DNA from: an uncultured Bacteroidota bacterium
GTDB taxonomy: Bacteria > Bacteroidota > Bacteroidia > Flavobacteriales_D > Parvicellaceae
NCBI GenBank assembly: GCA_902536695.1
Contig: CACAYQ010000002.1
Span: forward strand, 1 to 64,000
DNA length: 64,000 nt
Direction of reading: 5' to 3'
Part shown: one piece after another, positions 1 to 11,423 of the stretch
How positions within the stretch are numbered: the first letter of the stretch is position 1
Layout: every line of letters starts with the position of its first letter
The notes under the pieces: generated by a model
Seen by the model: the letters and a program-made list of their open reading frames with translations, nothing else
Database searches by the model: none
What the model was told of the DNA's origin: nothing
Made by a program: the position numbers and the translations under genes

Positions 1-1323
1 TTTTGGTTCGTCACCTTCATTGTGTCCATATTTTCTATAGCACAACAGATCTACAAAAACATCTCTAGAAAATTCTTGTCTGTAACGCAGAGCAATAACT
101 ATAGTTTGTACTACCGCTTCAATATCATCCCCATTGACATGAAATACTGGACTAAGGGTTGTTTTACCTACATCCGTACAATATGTACTAGATCTTGCAT
201 CTAAGTAATTCGTGGTAAAACCAACTTGATTGTTTATTACAATATGTAAGGTTCCGCCTGTTCTGTATCCATCAAGTTGAGCCATTTGGACTACTTCATA
301 CACAATACCTTGACCCGCTATTGCAGCGTCTCCGTGAATAAGAATCGGTAAGATTTTTCTTTCATCCCCGTCTAACTCATGATCAATTTTAGACCTTGTT
401 ATCCCTTCAACAACAGGGTCAACCGCTTCTAAATGTGATGGATTTGGAGCAAGCGTTATTTTAACTTGACGCCCAGCATCAGTTTCGACTTCTGATGTAA
501 TTCCCAAATGATACTTCACATCACCATCAAACAAGGTGTCATCATCATACTCTTTACCCTCGAATTCGGTGAAAATACTTTCATAAGTTTTATTAAAAAT
601 ATTCGCTAGGACGTTCAATCTACCTCTGTGTGCCATGCCTACTATAAATTCCTTAAGGCCTAAAGCAGAGCCGTTTTCAATTAATGCATCCAATGCTGGA
701 ATTAAGGATTCTGCTCCTTCAATTGAAAACCTTTTTTGTCCCACGAACTTTTTTTGTAAGAATTGTTCAAAAACATTAGACTGATTTAGTTTATGTAAAA
801 TGTGTTTCTTTTGATCTTTAGTGAACTGAGGTCTATTTTTGAGTTCAATTTGCTTTCTTATCCATTCTACTCTTTCAGGGTGTCTTATATATTGGTATTC
901 AATACCAATAGACTGACAATACGTTTCTTCTAAGTGAGCTACAATTTCATTTAAGGAAGAAGGACCTATCCCTACTTGGTCACCTGCTTGAAAAACAGTT
1001 AACAAATCATCCTCATCAAGACCAAAGTTTTTAATATCCAAGGTTGGACTGTATTTTCTTCTTTCCCTAACAGGATTGGTCTTTGTAAATAAATGTCCTC
1101 TAGCACGATAGGCATTAATCAAATTAATGACCCTGAATTCTTTTTTAACTATGGATGGAACTTCATCGATTTCATCGTAATTGAATTTAGCAAATTCATA
1201 TCCATCGAAAAACTGTCTCCAGCTTGGTTCTACTAACCTTTTATCAATTAGATATTTTTGATGAAGCTCATCTACGTAATCACTATCGATACTATTTAAA
1301 AAAGAAAATCGATCTAGGCTCAT
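1..1323 (-). CDS. sucA: 2-oxoglutarate dehydrogenase E1 component, partial (runs off the left edge)
   Basis: Own translation from the ATG (rc) at 1321-1323: MSLDRFSFLNSIDSDYVDELHQKYLIDKRLVEPSWRQFFDGYEF...GMAHRGRLNVLANIFNK...GDVKYHLG...LAPNPSHLEAVDPVVEG...HGDAAIAGQGIVYE. These are characteristic OGDH E1 motifs. Missing from the ORF track because the gene is open at the edge. Confidence 0.95.
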   Translation of the reverse strand, partial: MSLDRFSFLNSIDSDYVDELHQKYLIDKRLVEPSWRQFFDGYEFAKFNYDEIDEVPSIVKKEFRVINLINAYRARGHLFTKTNPVRERRKYSPTLDIKNFGLDEDDLLTVFQAGDQVGIGPSSLNEIVAHLEETYCQSIGIEYQYIRHPERVEWIRKQIELKNRPQFTKDQKKHILHKLNQSNVFEQFLQKKFVGQKRFSIEGAESLIPALDALIENGSALGLKEFIVGMAHRGRLNVLANIFNKTYESIFTEFEGKEYDDDTLFDGDVKYHLGITSEVETDAGRQVKITLAPNPSHLEAVDPVVEGITRSKIDHELDGDERKILPILIHGDAAIAGQGIVYEVVQMAQLDGYRTGGTLHIVINNQVGFTTNYLDARSSTYCTDVGKTTLSPVFHVNGDDIEAVVQTIVIALRYRQEFSRDVFVDLLCYRKYGHNEGDEPK

Positions 1324-1602
1324 TCCAAAACAAAGATGCAAAATATTTATTTGAAAATAAACCTGAAAATCACTTTCTTTTTTATCATATATAAAACAGA
1401 ATTTTTAACCGGCTCTATATTCAATTAAACAAAACTTTCCTTGTATTTTATAACCAAGATCATTACGAAATGAAATCCATAAATTTTAAACGATCTTATC
1501 TAATAGAAATAATAAAAAATGGGTTTATTGTTAATCCATTTTAACAGATAATCTGTTGGACAATATATCTCAGTTTATTTGACATGCTTATATTAGTTTA
1601 TC

Positions 1603-2508
1603 ATGAAAAATAAAGTTCTTATCACGGGTGGTTCTGGACTTATAGGATCAAGATTAACACAAAAACTAATCGCACACAATTATGATGTGGTACACCTTAC
1701 CAGATCAAAAAATTCAAAGCATGATATAAAAACTTATGAGTGGAACTGGGGGAAAAAAGAAATTGATGAAAATTGTCTTGAAAACATAAACGTTATTGTC
1801 CATCTAGCGGGTGCTGGGATAGCAGAAAAACCTTGGACACAGAAAAGAAAAGAAACCATTGTAAAAAGCAGAGTACTTACTACTCGACTTTTACATGAAG
1901 TTATTAACAAACACAAAATAAAATTAAATTCTTTTATTTCAGCTTCGGGAATAGGTGTTTATGGAGCAATCACCAATGAAATAGTATACCGTGAAGCTAA
2001 TGAACCTTACAATGATTTTATTGGCAATTGTTGTAAACAATGGGAAAGAGCAGCAGACTTATTTCAAGATGATACTAATGTATATAAACTTAGACTAGGA
2101 ATTGTACTTGATAAAAATGAAGGAGCACTACCAAAAATGAGTTCAATGATCAGAAAAGGATTAGGTTCGCCTCTAGGGTCTGGCAACCAATATATGCCAT
2201 GGGTGCATATTGACGATGCAGTAAATGCCTTTATGAACACAATAGAGAAAAAAATAAATCCAGGAACTTACAACGTGGTTAGCAGCCAACATTGCAATAA
2301 TAAAGAATTCACCAATGCTATGGGAAATGCTTTAAATAAAAGAATCAGATTACCAAATGTTCCAAGTTTCGTTTTAAAATTTATTTATGGTGAATTAGCG
2401 GATATATTATTAGAAGGTTCCAGAGTTTCTAACGAGAAAATCAAATCTCAAGGCTTTGATTTTAAATATGATCGTATTGAAGATGCTCTTAGTGAAATTT
2501 ACAGTTAG
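1603..2508 (+). CDS. TIGR01777 family (YfcH-like) NAD-dependent epimerase
   Basis: N-terminal GGSGLIGSRL nucleotide-binding motif, ISASGIGVYG, MPWVHIDDAV; length typical of the family. Confidence 0.85.
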   Translation: MKNKVLITGGSGLIGSRLTQKLIAHNYDVVHLTRSKNSKHDIKTYEWNWGKKEIDENCLENINVIVHLAGAGIAEKPWTQKRKETIVKSRVLTTRLLHEVINKHKIKLNSFISASGIGVYGAITNEIVYREANEPYNDFIGNCCKQWERAADLFQDDTNVYKLRLGIVLDKNEGALPKMSSMIRKGLGSPLGSGNQYMPWVHIDDAVNAFMNTIEKKINPGTYNVVSSQHCNNKEFTNAMGNALNKRIRLPNVPSFVLKFIYGELADILLEGSRVSNEKIKSQGFDFKYDRIEDALSEIYS

Positions 2509-3470
2509 TAATTTCTATTCATCAAATTTTCTGCAAACATTACCAATACTTCTTTACTTCTCTCATTTAAACTGGTTTGCATTATGTTAGAAATAGCTTC
2601 AGTATGGTAATTATCCTTTCTTCTAATAGCTAAATCTAATACACCATATTTATCATAAAGTACTTTTATCTGATTCACAATTTCTTTGTCCTTAATGTCA
2701 TTGGATTCATAAAGAGAGTTTACGTGAATTTTTTCTTTTTTTGATAATTGATTTAACATAGAGATAAACATGAGTGTCTTCTTTTTTTCTAATATATCAC
2801 CACCTATTTTTTTTCCAAATTTTTCACCAACAGGGTAGGCATCAAGTATATCATCATGTATTTGGAATGCAATTCCTAAATTGATACCAAAATTGTACAA
2901 AAATTGAGCATCTGTTTCAGTTGCCCCTCCCACCATGGCCCCCATTTTTAAGGCACAAGCTACTAAGACAGCTGTTTTCAATTTTATCATTTTAAGATAC
3001 TCCTCTTCACTAACCTCATTTTTTTCTTCAAATATCATATCCAACGATTGACCTTCACAAACCTCAATAGCTGTTTTATGAAAAACGGAATGAATAGACT
3101 GATTAAGTGATTGAGATTCAATTAAAATCTGATTAACAAGGGCATACAGTAGGTCTCCTGAAAGTATAGCGTCATTAGTAGACCATTTTTCATGTACTGT
3201 TTGCTGACCCCTTCTTAACGTTGCCTGGTCCATTATATCATCATGGACTAAAGTAAAATTATGAAACAGTTCAACCGCCATTGCTTCTTTAATGGCTAAG
3301 TTGGGATTACCTCCGTATAAATCTGATGCTAATAATGTAAGAGAAGACCTAAATCGTTTACCACCCAGATTTACCATATATTTTATGGGGTCATATATAG
3401 TGTAAGACGGCAGTGAATCTAGGTATTTCAGTAATGCCTCATCAATGATTTCTTTGTATTTCTCTAGCAT
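2505..3470 (-). CDS. Polyprenyl (trans-isoprenyl diphosphate) synthetase
   Basis: LVHDDIMD (first Asp-rich motif), GGKRFRSSL, FQIHDDILD (second Asp-rich motif). Confidence 0.9.
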   Translation of the reverse strand: MLEKYKEIIDEALLKYLDSLPSYTIYDPIKYMVNLGGKRFRSSLTLLASDLYGGNPNLAIKEAMAVELFHNFTLVHDDIMDQATLRRGQQTVHEKWSTNDAILSGDLLYALVNQILIESQSLNQSIHSVFHKTAIEVCEGQSLDMIFEEKNEVSEEEYLKMIKLKTAVLVACALKMGAMVGGATETDAQFLYNFGINLGIAFQIHDDILDAYPVGEKFGKKIGGDILEKKKTLMFISMLNQLSKKEKIHVNSLYESNDIKDKEIVNQIKVLYDKYGVLDLAIRRKDNYHTEAISNIMQTSLNERSKEVLVMFAENLMNRNY

Positions 3471-3474
3471 TTAT

Positions 3475-4335
3475 TTAGTTGATTAAACTCATGAGATAAT
3501 TACCATACCCACTCTTTAGAAGTGGTAATGCTAATTCCTTTAACTGATTATCATCTATAAAGCCATTTGAATATGCAACTGCCTCAATACAACCTACTCC
3601 CATACCTTGTCTTTCTTCTATTGTTTGAACAAAATGAGAGGCTTGCATCAATGAACGGAAAGTCCCAGTATCTAGCCAAGCTACTCCTCTACCTAAATTC
3701 TTGACTTTAAGGTTCCCCTGCTCAAGATAAACCTTATTAACATCTGTAATTTCATATTCTCCTCTAGAACTAGGCTTTAAATTTTCTGCAATTTTTATGA
3801 CTTCATTGTTATAAAAATAAAGTCCGGGAACTGCATAATTAGATTTTGGATTATCAGGTTTTTCTTCAATGGATAACACATTTTCATTTTCATCAAATTC
3901 AACCACTCCATAACGCTCAGGATCGTTAACCCTGTATGCAAAAATTAAGCCCCCTTCAGGACCGGCTGAAGATTCCAATTTTTTTCCCATTCCAGATCCA
4001 AAAAATATGTTGTCTCCTAGAATTAAAGCTACTTTATCTTTACCTATAAAGTTTTTACCAATTATAAATGCTTGAGCGAGTCCATTCGGCTCAGGTTGTA
4101 TCTGATATTCAAATCTACAACCCAACTTTGACCCATCTCCAAGTAAATGTTGAAACAAAGGTTGATCGTGGGGAGTAGTGATGAAAAGGATTTCTCTAAT
4201 ACCAGCATGCATTAAAGTGGATAATGGATAATAAATCATTGGCTTATTGTATACTGGCATAAGTTGTTTACTGACTGCTAGTGTCAACGGGTGAAGCCTT
4301 GTCCCTGATCCTCCTGCTAAAATTATTCCTTTCAT
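3475..4335 (-). CDS. rfbA: Glucose-1-phosphate thymidylyltransferase
   Basis: [42 protein letters not shown] signature; 286 aa. Confidence 0.95.
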   Translation of the reverse strand: MKGIILAGGSGTRLHPLTLAVSKQLMPVYNKPMIYYPLSTLMHAGIREILFITTPHDQPLFQHLLGDGSKLGCRFEYQIQPEPNGLAQAFIIGKNFIGKDKVALILGDNIFFGSGMGKKLESSAGPEGGLIFAYRVNDPERYGVVEFDENENVLSIEEKPDNPKSNYAVPGLYFYNNEVIKIAENLKPSSRGEYEITDVNKVYLEQGNLKVKNLGRGVAWLDTGTFRSLMQASHFVQTIEERQGMGVGCIEAVAYSNGFIDDNQLKELALPLLKSGYGNYLMSLIN

Positions 4336-4337
4336 GA

Positions 4338-6974
4338 TTACAATTTATTCCATTCTATATCTTGATCATCTTGAAAAAGATCTTCTGATTCTTTAAAGTT
4401 TTGAGTTAAAATTCTTTTTTCTAAGCTTAACAACAGTGAAGGTAATAACACCAAGTTAGTTAACATAGCCACAAATAAAGTTAATGAAACCAGTAATCCC
4501 AAAGCTTGAGTGCCACCAAAATTAGATGCTGTGAAAATAGAAAATCCAAAAAATAGAATAATGGATGTATATATCATACTCACACCTGTTTCTCTAATTG
4601 ATGTTTCAACTGACTTTCTTATATTATTATATTTTAACTCCTGTCTATATTTTGCTAAAAAATGTATCGTGTCATCAATAGAAATCCCAAATGCTATACT
4701 GAATACAAGGATGGTGGAAGGCTTTATTGGAATACCAAAGTAACCCATTAATGCAGAAGTAAAAATGAGCGGTAACAAATTTGGGAGGAGCGAAACCAAG
4801 ACCATTTTTAAGGATCTAAATAAGAAAGACATAAGCAGCGCTACTACGACAATCGCTATCATTAAGCTAATAAAAAGATTATTTACTAAATATGTTGTAC
4901 CCTTTGCATAAATCACACCTGTTCCTGTTATTTGAAGATCAATTTTTAGTTCATCAACTGCTTTTCTAACAGCACTTTCAAATGCATCTAAACCAAAATC
5001 GTGTTTCAACTCAGCCCATTCAGTAGGAAACTCTACAATTCCAACTTGTTCATCCGATGTAAGTTGATTTTGAACCATATACTTAATATTGTTGTGACTA
5101 TTATAAAAATCAAACATCTCTTTTTCTGACTCCACAACTTTAAATTGTGTAGCTTCGGGGTTAACTATACTATCAACATAGGTATTTATCCTAGAAATCA
5201 AACTATCCATAGCAGCTGTCCCTATATCCGCAATTTGCATAGTTATTCTAGTAGTCTTGTGATTTGAATCTAAAAATGTTTTTACAAAACCATTGCTATT
5301 GTCAATTACGGAGTCAGAAAACGTGTTCTTAAAATATATAGAATTAATTATTCTTGAAAAGTACCTTTGATCTTTTGATTTACTAAAATCTAAATCATAT
5401 TTTGACTTTTTTCCATTTGCGTAAGACTGTGAAATAAACTTCATTGCATCAACAATGGAGAGTGATTTTGATAAATATTTTTCACTTTTCAACTGCTCTT
5501 GTAGCTGTTGAATTTTAGCAATGTTTGAAAAATTATCATACACTACACTATTGAAATTTAAAATTATTTCAAATGGTAGGACTCCATTTAATTCTTCTTC
5601 GAAAAACTTTAAGTCTTTCACAACCAAATCATCATTTGGTAAATCATCTACTATATTTCCAGTTGTATGCATTAAAGACATACCATAAATACCAGCAATG
5701 AATAGAGCTGTTGTTACAAGATAAATTTGCTTTCTTTTTTGAGTAGCAAAGTAAACTAATGCATCTAATACCTTAAACATCCATTGTCTATCTAAATGCT
5801 CAGTATGTTTACCCTTTGGTTCAGGTAAATAACTAAATATAATTGGCACCAGACAAATACTAATAATAAACATGCAAATAATATTGATGGATGCTACCAC
5901 ACCAAATTCCTTCATAATTGCTGAATGAGTAAATATAAAGGTGCCAAAACCCATAGAAGTTGTTGCATTAGTCAAAAAAGTAGCATTTCCTACTTTTTGG
6001 ATTACTCTATCAAGAGCTTTAATTTTCTTACCATGACTTTTAAATTCCTGTTGAAATTTATTAATAAGGTAGACACAGTTTGGTATACCTATTACAATTA
6101 ATAATGGAGGAATAAGCCCAGTTAAAGCGGTGATTTCATAATTAAAAAGGCTTAAAACACCAAGCGACCAAACTACCCCAATTGCCACTACAATCATTGA
6201 AATAATAACAACTTTGATTGATCTAAAAAACAGCAACAACAATAAAGCAGTTACTATCATAGCTAGCAAAATAAAAACTTTTAATTCTTTCTGAACAGTA
6301 GTCATCATTACAGATCTAATGAAGGGTAAACCAGAAAATTTTAAGTGTGAAAAATAATTTGAATACGAAAGGGCCTTAGATCTAATATCTTCTATTAAAG
6401 TACCCCTGTTATTTGAATTGAAAATATCTTTATTCAGAAATAACATCATAAAGTGCAAGTCAGAAGAGTCCTTGTATACAATATTGTTATAGAACTCGAG
6501 GTTTTTAATTATCTTTTTTACGCTGTCTACCTGTAATTGAGACAGAGGATGTTGATTAATAATTTCTTTAAGGGTGAATTTAGAGTTTGACTTATCTTTA
6601 ATAATGTTGTAAAGGTGAGCCTCAGAAAAGATTGAATCGACAACGCATTTAAAATGGGGTGTTTCTGTCTCTGAAATATTAACTTTTATATTTTTTAAGC
6701 TATCTGCTAACTCTAGCCATGCATTGAATCTACTTTCTGTATAGAATTCGGGCTCATCTGTAGCAATAACCACCATCATTCCATCAATACCAAAATTGGC
6801 TTTGAACTTTTCATAAGCAAGAAAAGTAGGGTCATTTTCTGGGAGAAGTTTATTGAACTGGTACTGTAGCTGAACTTTTGTGGATTGAAGACCCATAAAA
6901 GCAGTAATCAAAAAGAGAATACACAATATCAGAATTCGATTCCTTAGTATGAGAATAGAAATCTTTCTCCACAT
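4338..6974 (-). CDS. RND/MMPL superfamily transporter (putative exporter)
   Basis: 878 aa with two repeated hydrophobic halves separated by large extracytoplasmic loops; MMPL-type motif [22 protein letters not shown]. Confidence 0.85.
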   Translation of the reverse strand: MWRKISILILRNRILILCILFLITAFMGLQSTKVQLQYQFNKLLPENDPTFLAYEKFKANFGIDGMMVVIATDEPEFYTESRFNAWLELADSLKNIKVNISETETPHFKCVVDSIFSEAHLYNIIKDKSNSKFTLKEIINQHPLSQLQVDSVKKIIKNLEFYNNIVYKDSSDLHFMMLFLNKDIFNSNNRGTLIEDIRSKALSYSNYFSHLKFSGLPFIRSVMMTTVQKELKVFILLAMIVTALLLLLFFRSIKVVIISMIVVAIGVVWSLGVLSLFNYEITALTGLIPPLLIVIGIPNCVYLINKFQQEFKSHGKKIKALDRVIQKVGNATFLTNATTSMGFGTFIFTHSAIMKEFGVVASINIICMFIISICLVPIIFSYLPEPKGKHTEHLDRQWMFKVLDALVYFATQKRKQIYLVTTALFIAGIYGMSLMHTTGNIVDDLPNDDLVVKDLKFFEEELNGVLPFEIILNFNSVVYDNFSNIAKIQQLQEQLKSEKYLSKSLSIVDAMKFISQSYANGKKSKYDLDFSKSKDQRYFSRIINSIYFKNTFSDSVIDNSNGFVKTFLDSNHKTTRITMQIADIGTAAMDSLISRINTYVDSIVNPEATQFKVVESEKEMFDFYNSHNNIKYMVQNQLTSDEQVGIVEFPTEWAELKHDFGLDAFESAVRKAVDELKIDLQITGTGVIYAKGTTYLVNNLFISLMIAIVVVALLMSFLFRSLKMVLVSLLPNLLPLIFTSALMGYFGIPIKPSTILVFSIAFGISIDDTIHFLAKYRQELKYNNIRKSVETSIRETGVSMIYTSIILFFGFSIFTASNFGGTQALGLLVSLTLFVAMLTNLVLLPSLLLSLEKRILTQNFKESEDLFQDDQDIEWNKL

Positions 6975-7030
6975 ATTTTTTTTTTGCTAATGTATTAATT
7001 AATACTATAGTTTATTGGTTCTAATCATAA

Positions 7031-8077
7031 ATGATTTTAGTATTTTTAAATTCTATCAGACCTCATTTTATAAATACACTTAATATTTTAAATTCCATTA
7101 CCTTAATCAGATTGGTCAATGCTTTAAAACTGTTTTCTAGCTTCAAAATAGCAATCTTACTTAAAAAACCCATTCATTTCGGATTTCCAATGGCCTTAAG
7201 TATAGAGCCCACTACAGCTTGTAATCTTGGATGCCCTGAATGTCCAAGTGGACTCAAACAATTTACTAGGAAAACTGGAAATCTAACACTAGAACTACAT
7301 CAAAAGATAATTAACGAATCATATAAGAATTTAATGTATGTGAATTATTATTTCCAAGGAGAACCATACATAAATCCTAATCTCTTTACTATGATTAGTC
7401 ATTCTACTTCCAAAAATATTTTTTGTTCCACATCCACAAATGGTCATTTCTTAACAGATGAGAATTGCAAAAAAACCATTTATTCAGGATTGCAAAGTTT
7501 AATTATCTCAATCGATGGGAATTCTCAAGAAAGCTATGTTGAATATCGAAAAAATGGCGATTTAGAAAAAGTAAAAAAAGGAGCTAAAAACTTAGTGAAT
7601 TGGAAAAACAAATTAAAAAGTAAATATCCGTACATCATACTACAATTTTTAATTGTAAAAACGAATGAACATTTAATTAATGAAATGAAAGCGTTTTGTG
7701 ATGAACTTGGATTAAATGAATTCAGAATTAAAACAGCTCAGTTTTATGATTTTAAAAATGGGAACCCACTTATGCCTTCAAATGAACAGTATTCTAGATA
7801 CCGGAAGAAAAAAAATGGACAATATGAACTTAAAAATAAATTTAAAAATCAGTGTTGGAGAATGTGGAGTAGTTGCGTTATTACGGTAAATGGTGAAGTT
7901 GTGCCGTGTTGTTTTGATAAGGACGCAAAATATCAACTTGGAATGATAAAATCAAAAAGTTTAAGAAGAATATGGAAGAGTGAAGATTATACTAATTTCA
8001 GATCTAGAATTTTGACCAACAGAAATGGTGTTGATATTTGTAAAAATTGTTCTGAGGGCTCAGAGGTATGGGCATAA
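7031..8077 (+). CDS. Radical SAM protein with C-terminal SPASM-like Cys-rich domain
   Basis: EPTTACNLGCPECPSG (CX3CX2C cluster) and C-terminal CWRMWSSCVITVNGEVVPCCFD...GVDICKNCSEG. Confidence 0.88.
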   Translation: MILVFLNSIRPHFINTLNILNSITLIRLVNALKLFSSFKIAILLKKPIHFGFPMALSIEPTTACNLGCPECPSGLKQFTRKTGNLTLELHQKIINESYKNLMYVNYYFQGEPYINPNLFTMISHSTSKNIFCSTSTNGHFLTDENCKKTIYSGLQSLIISIDGNSQESYVEYRKNGDLEKVKKGAKNLVNWKNKLKSKYPYIILQFLIVKTNEHLINEMKAFCDELGLNEFRIKTAQFYDFKNGNPLMPSNEQYSRYRKKKNGQYELKNKFKNQCWRMWSSCVITVNGEVVPCCFDKDAKYQLGMIKSKSLRRIWKSEDYTNFRSRILTNRNGVDICKNCSEGSEVWA

Positions 8078-8106
8078 AAAAAGCCCTCAATAAGGGCTTT
8101 ATCTTA
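8077..8106. terminator. Bidirectional rho-independent-like terminator between convergent genes
   Basis: aaaaaaagccctcaataagggctttatctt: GCCCT/AGGGC stem flanked by A and T runs. Confidence 0.8.
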
Positions 8107-8122
8107 AATAAATAAAAATTAT

Positions 8123-8392
8123 TTATTCGTGATCATGTCCTTCGTGATCAGAATGATCTTCAGTAGCTTCTTCTACTTCATCCATCATTTCAGAAGTTAC
8201 ACTATCAAGTGAATCTGACATCATTTCCATTTCATTAACTGCAGAATCAACAGTAGCTTCAATTTCTTCAAGAGCTTGATCTACAATAGCATCTAACTCT
8301 GCTTCCATCTGAGCTTCTAATTCTGCTTCTGAAACACCACTACCGCAAGAAAAAGCAAGCAAAGCAAGTGGTAAAATCCAAAATTTTTTCAT
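8123..8392 (-). CDS. Small acidic lipoprotein, hypothetical, with His/Asp-rich C-terminus
   Basis: Lipobox-like signal MKKFWILPLALLAFSCGSG; strongly acidic body; tail ATEDHSDHEGHDHE. Confidence 0.7.
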   Translation of the reverse strand: MKKFWILPLALLAFSCGSGVSEAELEAQMEAELDAIVDQALEEIEATVDSAVNEMEMMSDSLDSVTSEMMDEVEEATEDHSDHEGHDHE

Positions 8393-8475
8393 TTTTTATT
8401 AAGTTTAAATTTGCAAATTAAGATTCAAAACTAAACTATTTTTACGAATAGAGAAGAAAATCAATTAATAATCGA

Positions 8476-9036
8476 TTAAACCTTCATAATATCTTCTTCT
8501 TTTACAGAAACTAATTCGTCTACTTTTGTAGAATAAGAATTGGTTAAATTTTGAACATCGAGCTCTGCATTTTTAACCGCGTCTTCGCTTAACCCTTCGT
8601 CTTTAAGCGATTTAACCATATCATTAGCATCTTTCCTTTGTGTTCTCAAACTGACTTTTGCATTTTCGCCCTCAGCCCTTGCTCTTTTCACAAGATCTTT
8701 TCTTCTTTCTTCTGTTAGTACTGGAACAGAAATTATAATAACTTCTCCATTATTTTGTGGGTTCAATCCCAAGTTGGCATTAATAATGGCTCTGGTAATT
8801 TCGTCTAATAAACTTTTTTCCCAGGGTTGAACGGTTAGTGTTCTTGGATCTAAAGTACTTATATTTCCAATTTGGGATAAAGGAGTTGGAGAACCATAAT
8901 AGTCCACTCTGACTGTATCTAACATGGAAGGGTTTGCTCTTCCTGCTCTAATTTTGCTCAATTCTGAATTTAAATGAGAAATGGCTTTCTTCATTCCATC
9001 TTCAGCTTCTTCTAAAATCATGTTTATTTCTTCCAT
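8476..9036 (-). CDS. frr: Ribosome recycling factor
   Basis: KIRAGRANPSMLDTVRVDYYGSPTPLSQIGNIS...PWEKSLLDEI...LTEERRKDLVKRARAEGENAKVSLR. Confidence 0.97.
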   Translation of the reverse strand: MEEINMILEEAEDGMKKAISHLNSELSKIRAGRANPSMLDTVRVDYYGSPTPLSQIGNISTLDPRTLTVQPWEKSLLDEITRAIINANLGLNPQNNGEVIIISVPVLTEERRKDLVKRARAEGENAKVSLRTQRKDANDMVKSLKDEGLSEDAVKNAELDVQNLTNSYSTKVDELVSVKEEDIMKV

Positions 9037-9045
9037 AGTGTTTAT

Positions 9046-9753
9046 TTAAACCGTAACTAAAGTTCCTATTTCTTCACCTGTAACCACTTTTTTAAGGTTA
9101 CCTTTACTATTCATATTAAATACAATAACAGGCAAATCATTTTCCTTACAAAGCGTGAATGCAGTCATATCCATGACTTTTAGGTTTCTCTTGTAAGCTT
9201 CGTCAAAAGTTATAGTGTCAAATTTTTTGGCGGAAGCATTTTCCTCAGGATCCTTATCATAAATACCATCAACCCTTGTTCCTTTAAGAATCACTTCTGC
9301 ATCAATTTCTATTGCTCTAAGTGAAGCAGCAGAATCAGTCGTAAAAAAAGGATTTCCAGTGCCAGATCCGAAAATAACTATTCTACCCTTTTCTAAATGT
9401 CTTACTGCTTTTCTTTTAATAAAGGGTTCTGCAATTTGTTTCATTTCAATAGCAGACTGTAAGCGAGTGAATAAACCCACAGATTCTAATGCGGCTTGCA
9501 AAGCCATACTATTAATCATGGTAGCTAACATACCCATGTAATCTCCTTGAGTTCTTTCCATTCCACCTCTCTCCGCTTGAACACCTCTAAATATGTTTCC
9601 ACCACCAATTACAATACCAATTTCAGCACCTAGATCAGCAATCTCTCTAATTTCCTCTGCATATTGCATTAATCTATTATTGTCAATTCCAAATTGCTTA
9701 TTTCCCATTAAGGCTTCTCCACTAAGTTTAAGTAAGATTCTTTTATATTTCAT
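9046..9753 (-). CDS. pyrH: UMP kinase
   Basis: [17 protein letters not shown]...[12 protein letters not shown]...[17 protein letters not shown]...[16 protein letters not shown]. Confidence 0.97.
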   Translation of the reverse strand: MKYKRILLKLSGEALMGNKQFGIDNNRLMQYAEEIREIADLGAEIGIVIGGGNIFRGVQAERGGMERTQGDYMGMLATMINSMALQAALESVGLFTRLQSAIEMKQIAEPFIKRKAVRHLEKGRIVIFGSGTGNPFFTTDSAASLRAIEIDAEVILKGTRVDGIYDKDPEENASAKKFDTITFDEAYKRNLKVMDMTAFTLCKENDLPVIVFNMNSKGNLKKVVTGEEIGTLVTV

Positions 9754-9772
9754 ATAATATTCAATTTTTGAG

Positions 9773-9804
9773 CAAAAAAAAGAGAGCTTAAAGCTCTCTA
9801 AATA
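9773..9804 (-). terminator. Rho-independent terminator downstream of tsf
   Basis: aaaaaaaagagagcttaaagctctct hairpin; on the minus strand AGAGAGCTT..AAGCTCTCT followed by a T run. Confidence 0.8.
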
Positions 9805-9816
9805 TAGATAATGTTA

Positions 9817-10638
9817 TTAAATCGAAAGCGAATAACGCTTAAAATCTGTGACTTTAAGATCTGGGTTACTTTCTTTTAAAAACTGAGAGACTGTTTTTTT
9901 GTTGTCTCTTATAAAAGCCTGATTTAATAATGTAGTTTCTTTAAAAAACTTATTCAATCTACCTTTAGCAATTTTTTCTGCCATTTGCTCTGGCTTACCT
10001 TCTTGTATTGCTAAGTCTTTTCCTATTTCAATTTCTCTTTCAATAACTTCTTGCGGTACTGAGTCTTGATCTAGTGCAATAGGGTTCATCGCTGCAACTT
10101 GCATAGCCACTTGTTTACCTTCATCTTCTGCATCAGCTGTAAGACCAACCATAGATGCGATTTGGTTTCCAGGATGATTATATGCCACAACCCTTTCAGC
10201 CGAAATTCTTTCAAAATAAGAGATTTCAATTTTTTCACCAATTACGCCACTTTGCTCCGTTATTTTTTCAGCTACTGAAAGGTCAGATCCTGTGTAATTT
10301 GAGTTTAACAGGTCATCTAAATTTGAAGAGCTATTCGTTATAGCTAAATCTAATATTGCATTGGCAAAGTTTCCAAAATCGTTATTCTTTGCAACAAAAT
10401 CAGTTTCACAGTTAAGACAAATAAGATATCCTGTATTCCCTGAAGATTTAGAAATAACTAATCCTTCTTTAGCATCTCTATCCCCTCGTTTTGCAGCAAT
10501 TTTTTGACCCTTTTTTCTTAGAAAATCGATTGCAGCTTCTAAATCACCGTTTGATTCTTGCAAAGCTTTTTTACAATCCATCATTCCAGCACCGGTTTTT
10601 TTTCTTAATTCATTTACGTCTTTAGCAGTAATATTCAT
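9817..10638 (-). CDS. tsf: Translation elongation factor Ts
   Basis: MNITAKDVNELRKKTGAGMMDCKKALQESNGDLEAAIDFLRKKG; CETDFVAKN. Confidence 0.97.
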   Translation of the reverse strand: MNITAKDVNELRKKTGAGMMDCKKALQESNGDLEAAIDFLRKKGQKIAAKRGDRDAKEGLVISKSSGNTGYLICLNCETDFVAKNNDFGNFANAILDLAITNSSSNLDDLLNSNYTGSDLSVAEKITEQSGVIGEKIEISYFERISAERVVAYNHPGNQIASMVGLTADAEDEGKQVAMQVAAMNPIALDQDSVPQEVIEREIEIGKDLAIQEGKPEQMAEKIAKGRLNKFFKETTLLNQAFIRDNKKTVSQFLKESNPDLKVTDFKRYSLSI

Positions 10639-10664
10639 TTTTAAATACTTTTATAAAATCAAAT

Positions 10665-11423
10665 TTATTCTTCCGATTTTTCAGCAACCACAGCTTCTTT
10701 TTCGGCTTTCTCTTTAGCTAGTTTTTCTTTGTTTTGTTTTCTTTCTCCTAAACCTTCCTTAATAGAGTCACATAAATGACCAACGATTAAATCAATTGAT
10801 TTTGTAGCGTCATCATTAGATGGTATCAAAAAGTCAATGCCTTCAGGACTTGAATTCGTATCTACCATAGCAAAAACGGGGATGTTTAAGTTTTTTGCCT
10901 CTGCTAAAGCAATGTGTTCTTTCTTAACATCAACTATAAAAATAGCAGCAGGTAATCTGTTCATATCAGAAACACTCCCAAATACCTTACCAATTTTTTC
11001 TCTCTGTCTAGTTAATTGTAGTCTTTCTCTCTTTGACATGGTGTCAGCTGTACCATCTTTCATCATTTTATCAATAGAAGACATTTTTTTTACTGTCTTA
11101 CGAGTGGTTTTGAAATTGGTAAGCATACCCCCTGGCCATCTTTCTGTAATGAAAGGCATATTTACTTCAGTTAGCTTAGATGAAATGATTTCCTTAGCTT
11201 GCTTCTTAGTTGCTACAAATAGAATTTTTCTACCTGACTTTGCAATTTGTTTCATTGCATTAGATGCTTCTTCAAGCTTTGCTAATGTCTTATTAAGGTC
11301 GATTACGTGAATACCTTTTTTTTCATCGAAAATGTATGGAGCCATACTTGGGTTCCACTTCCTTTTAAGATGCCCGAAATGCACTCCCGCATCAAGCATA
11401 GTTTCAAAAGTTACTTTTGACAT
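10665..11423 (-). CDS. rpsB: 30S ribosomal protein S2
   Basis: LDAGVHFGHLKRKWNPSMAPYIF...ERWPGGMLTNF...VFAMVDTNSSPEGIDFLIPSNDDATKSI. Confidence 0.97.
   Translation of the reverse strand: MSKVTFETMLDAGVHFGHLKRKWNPSMAPYIFDEKKGIHVIDLNKTLAKLEEASNAMKQIAKSGRKILFVATKKQAKEIISSKLTEVNMPFITERWPGGMLTNFKTTRKTVKKMSSIDKMMKDGTADTMSKRERLQLTRQREKIGKVFGSVSDMNRLPAAIFIVDVKKEHIALAEAKNLNIPVFAMVDTNSSPEGIDFLIPSNDDATKSIDLIVGHLCDSIKEGLGERKQNKEKLAKEKAEKEAVVAEKSEE

Noticed and set aside
10837-11310. 157-aa plus ORF antisense to rpsB
   Set aside because: Shadow ORF of a conserved ribosomal gene.
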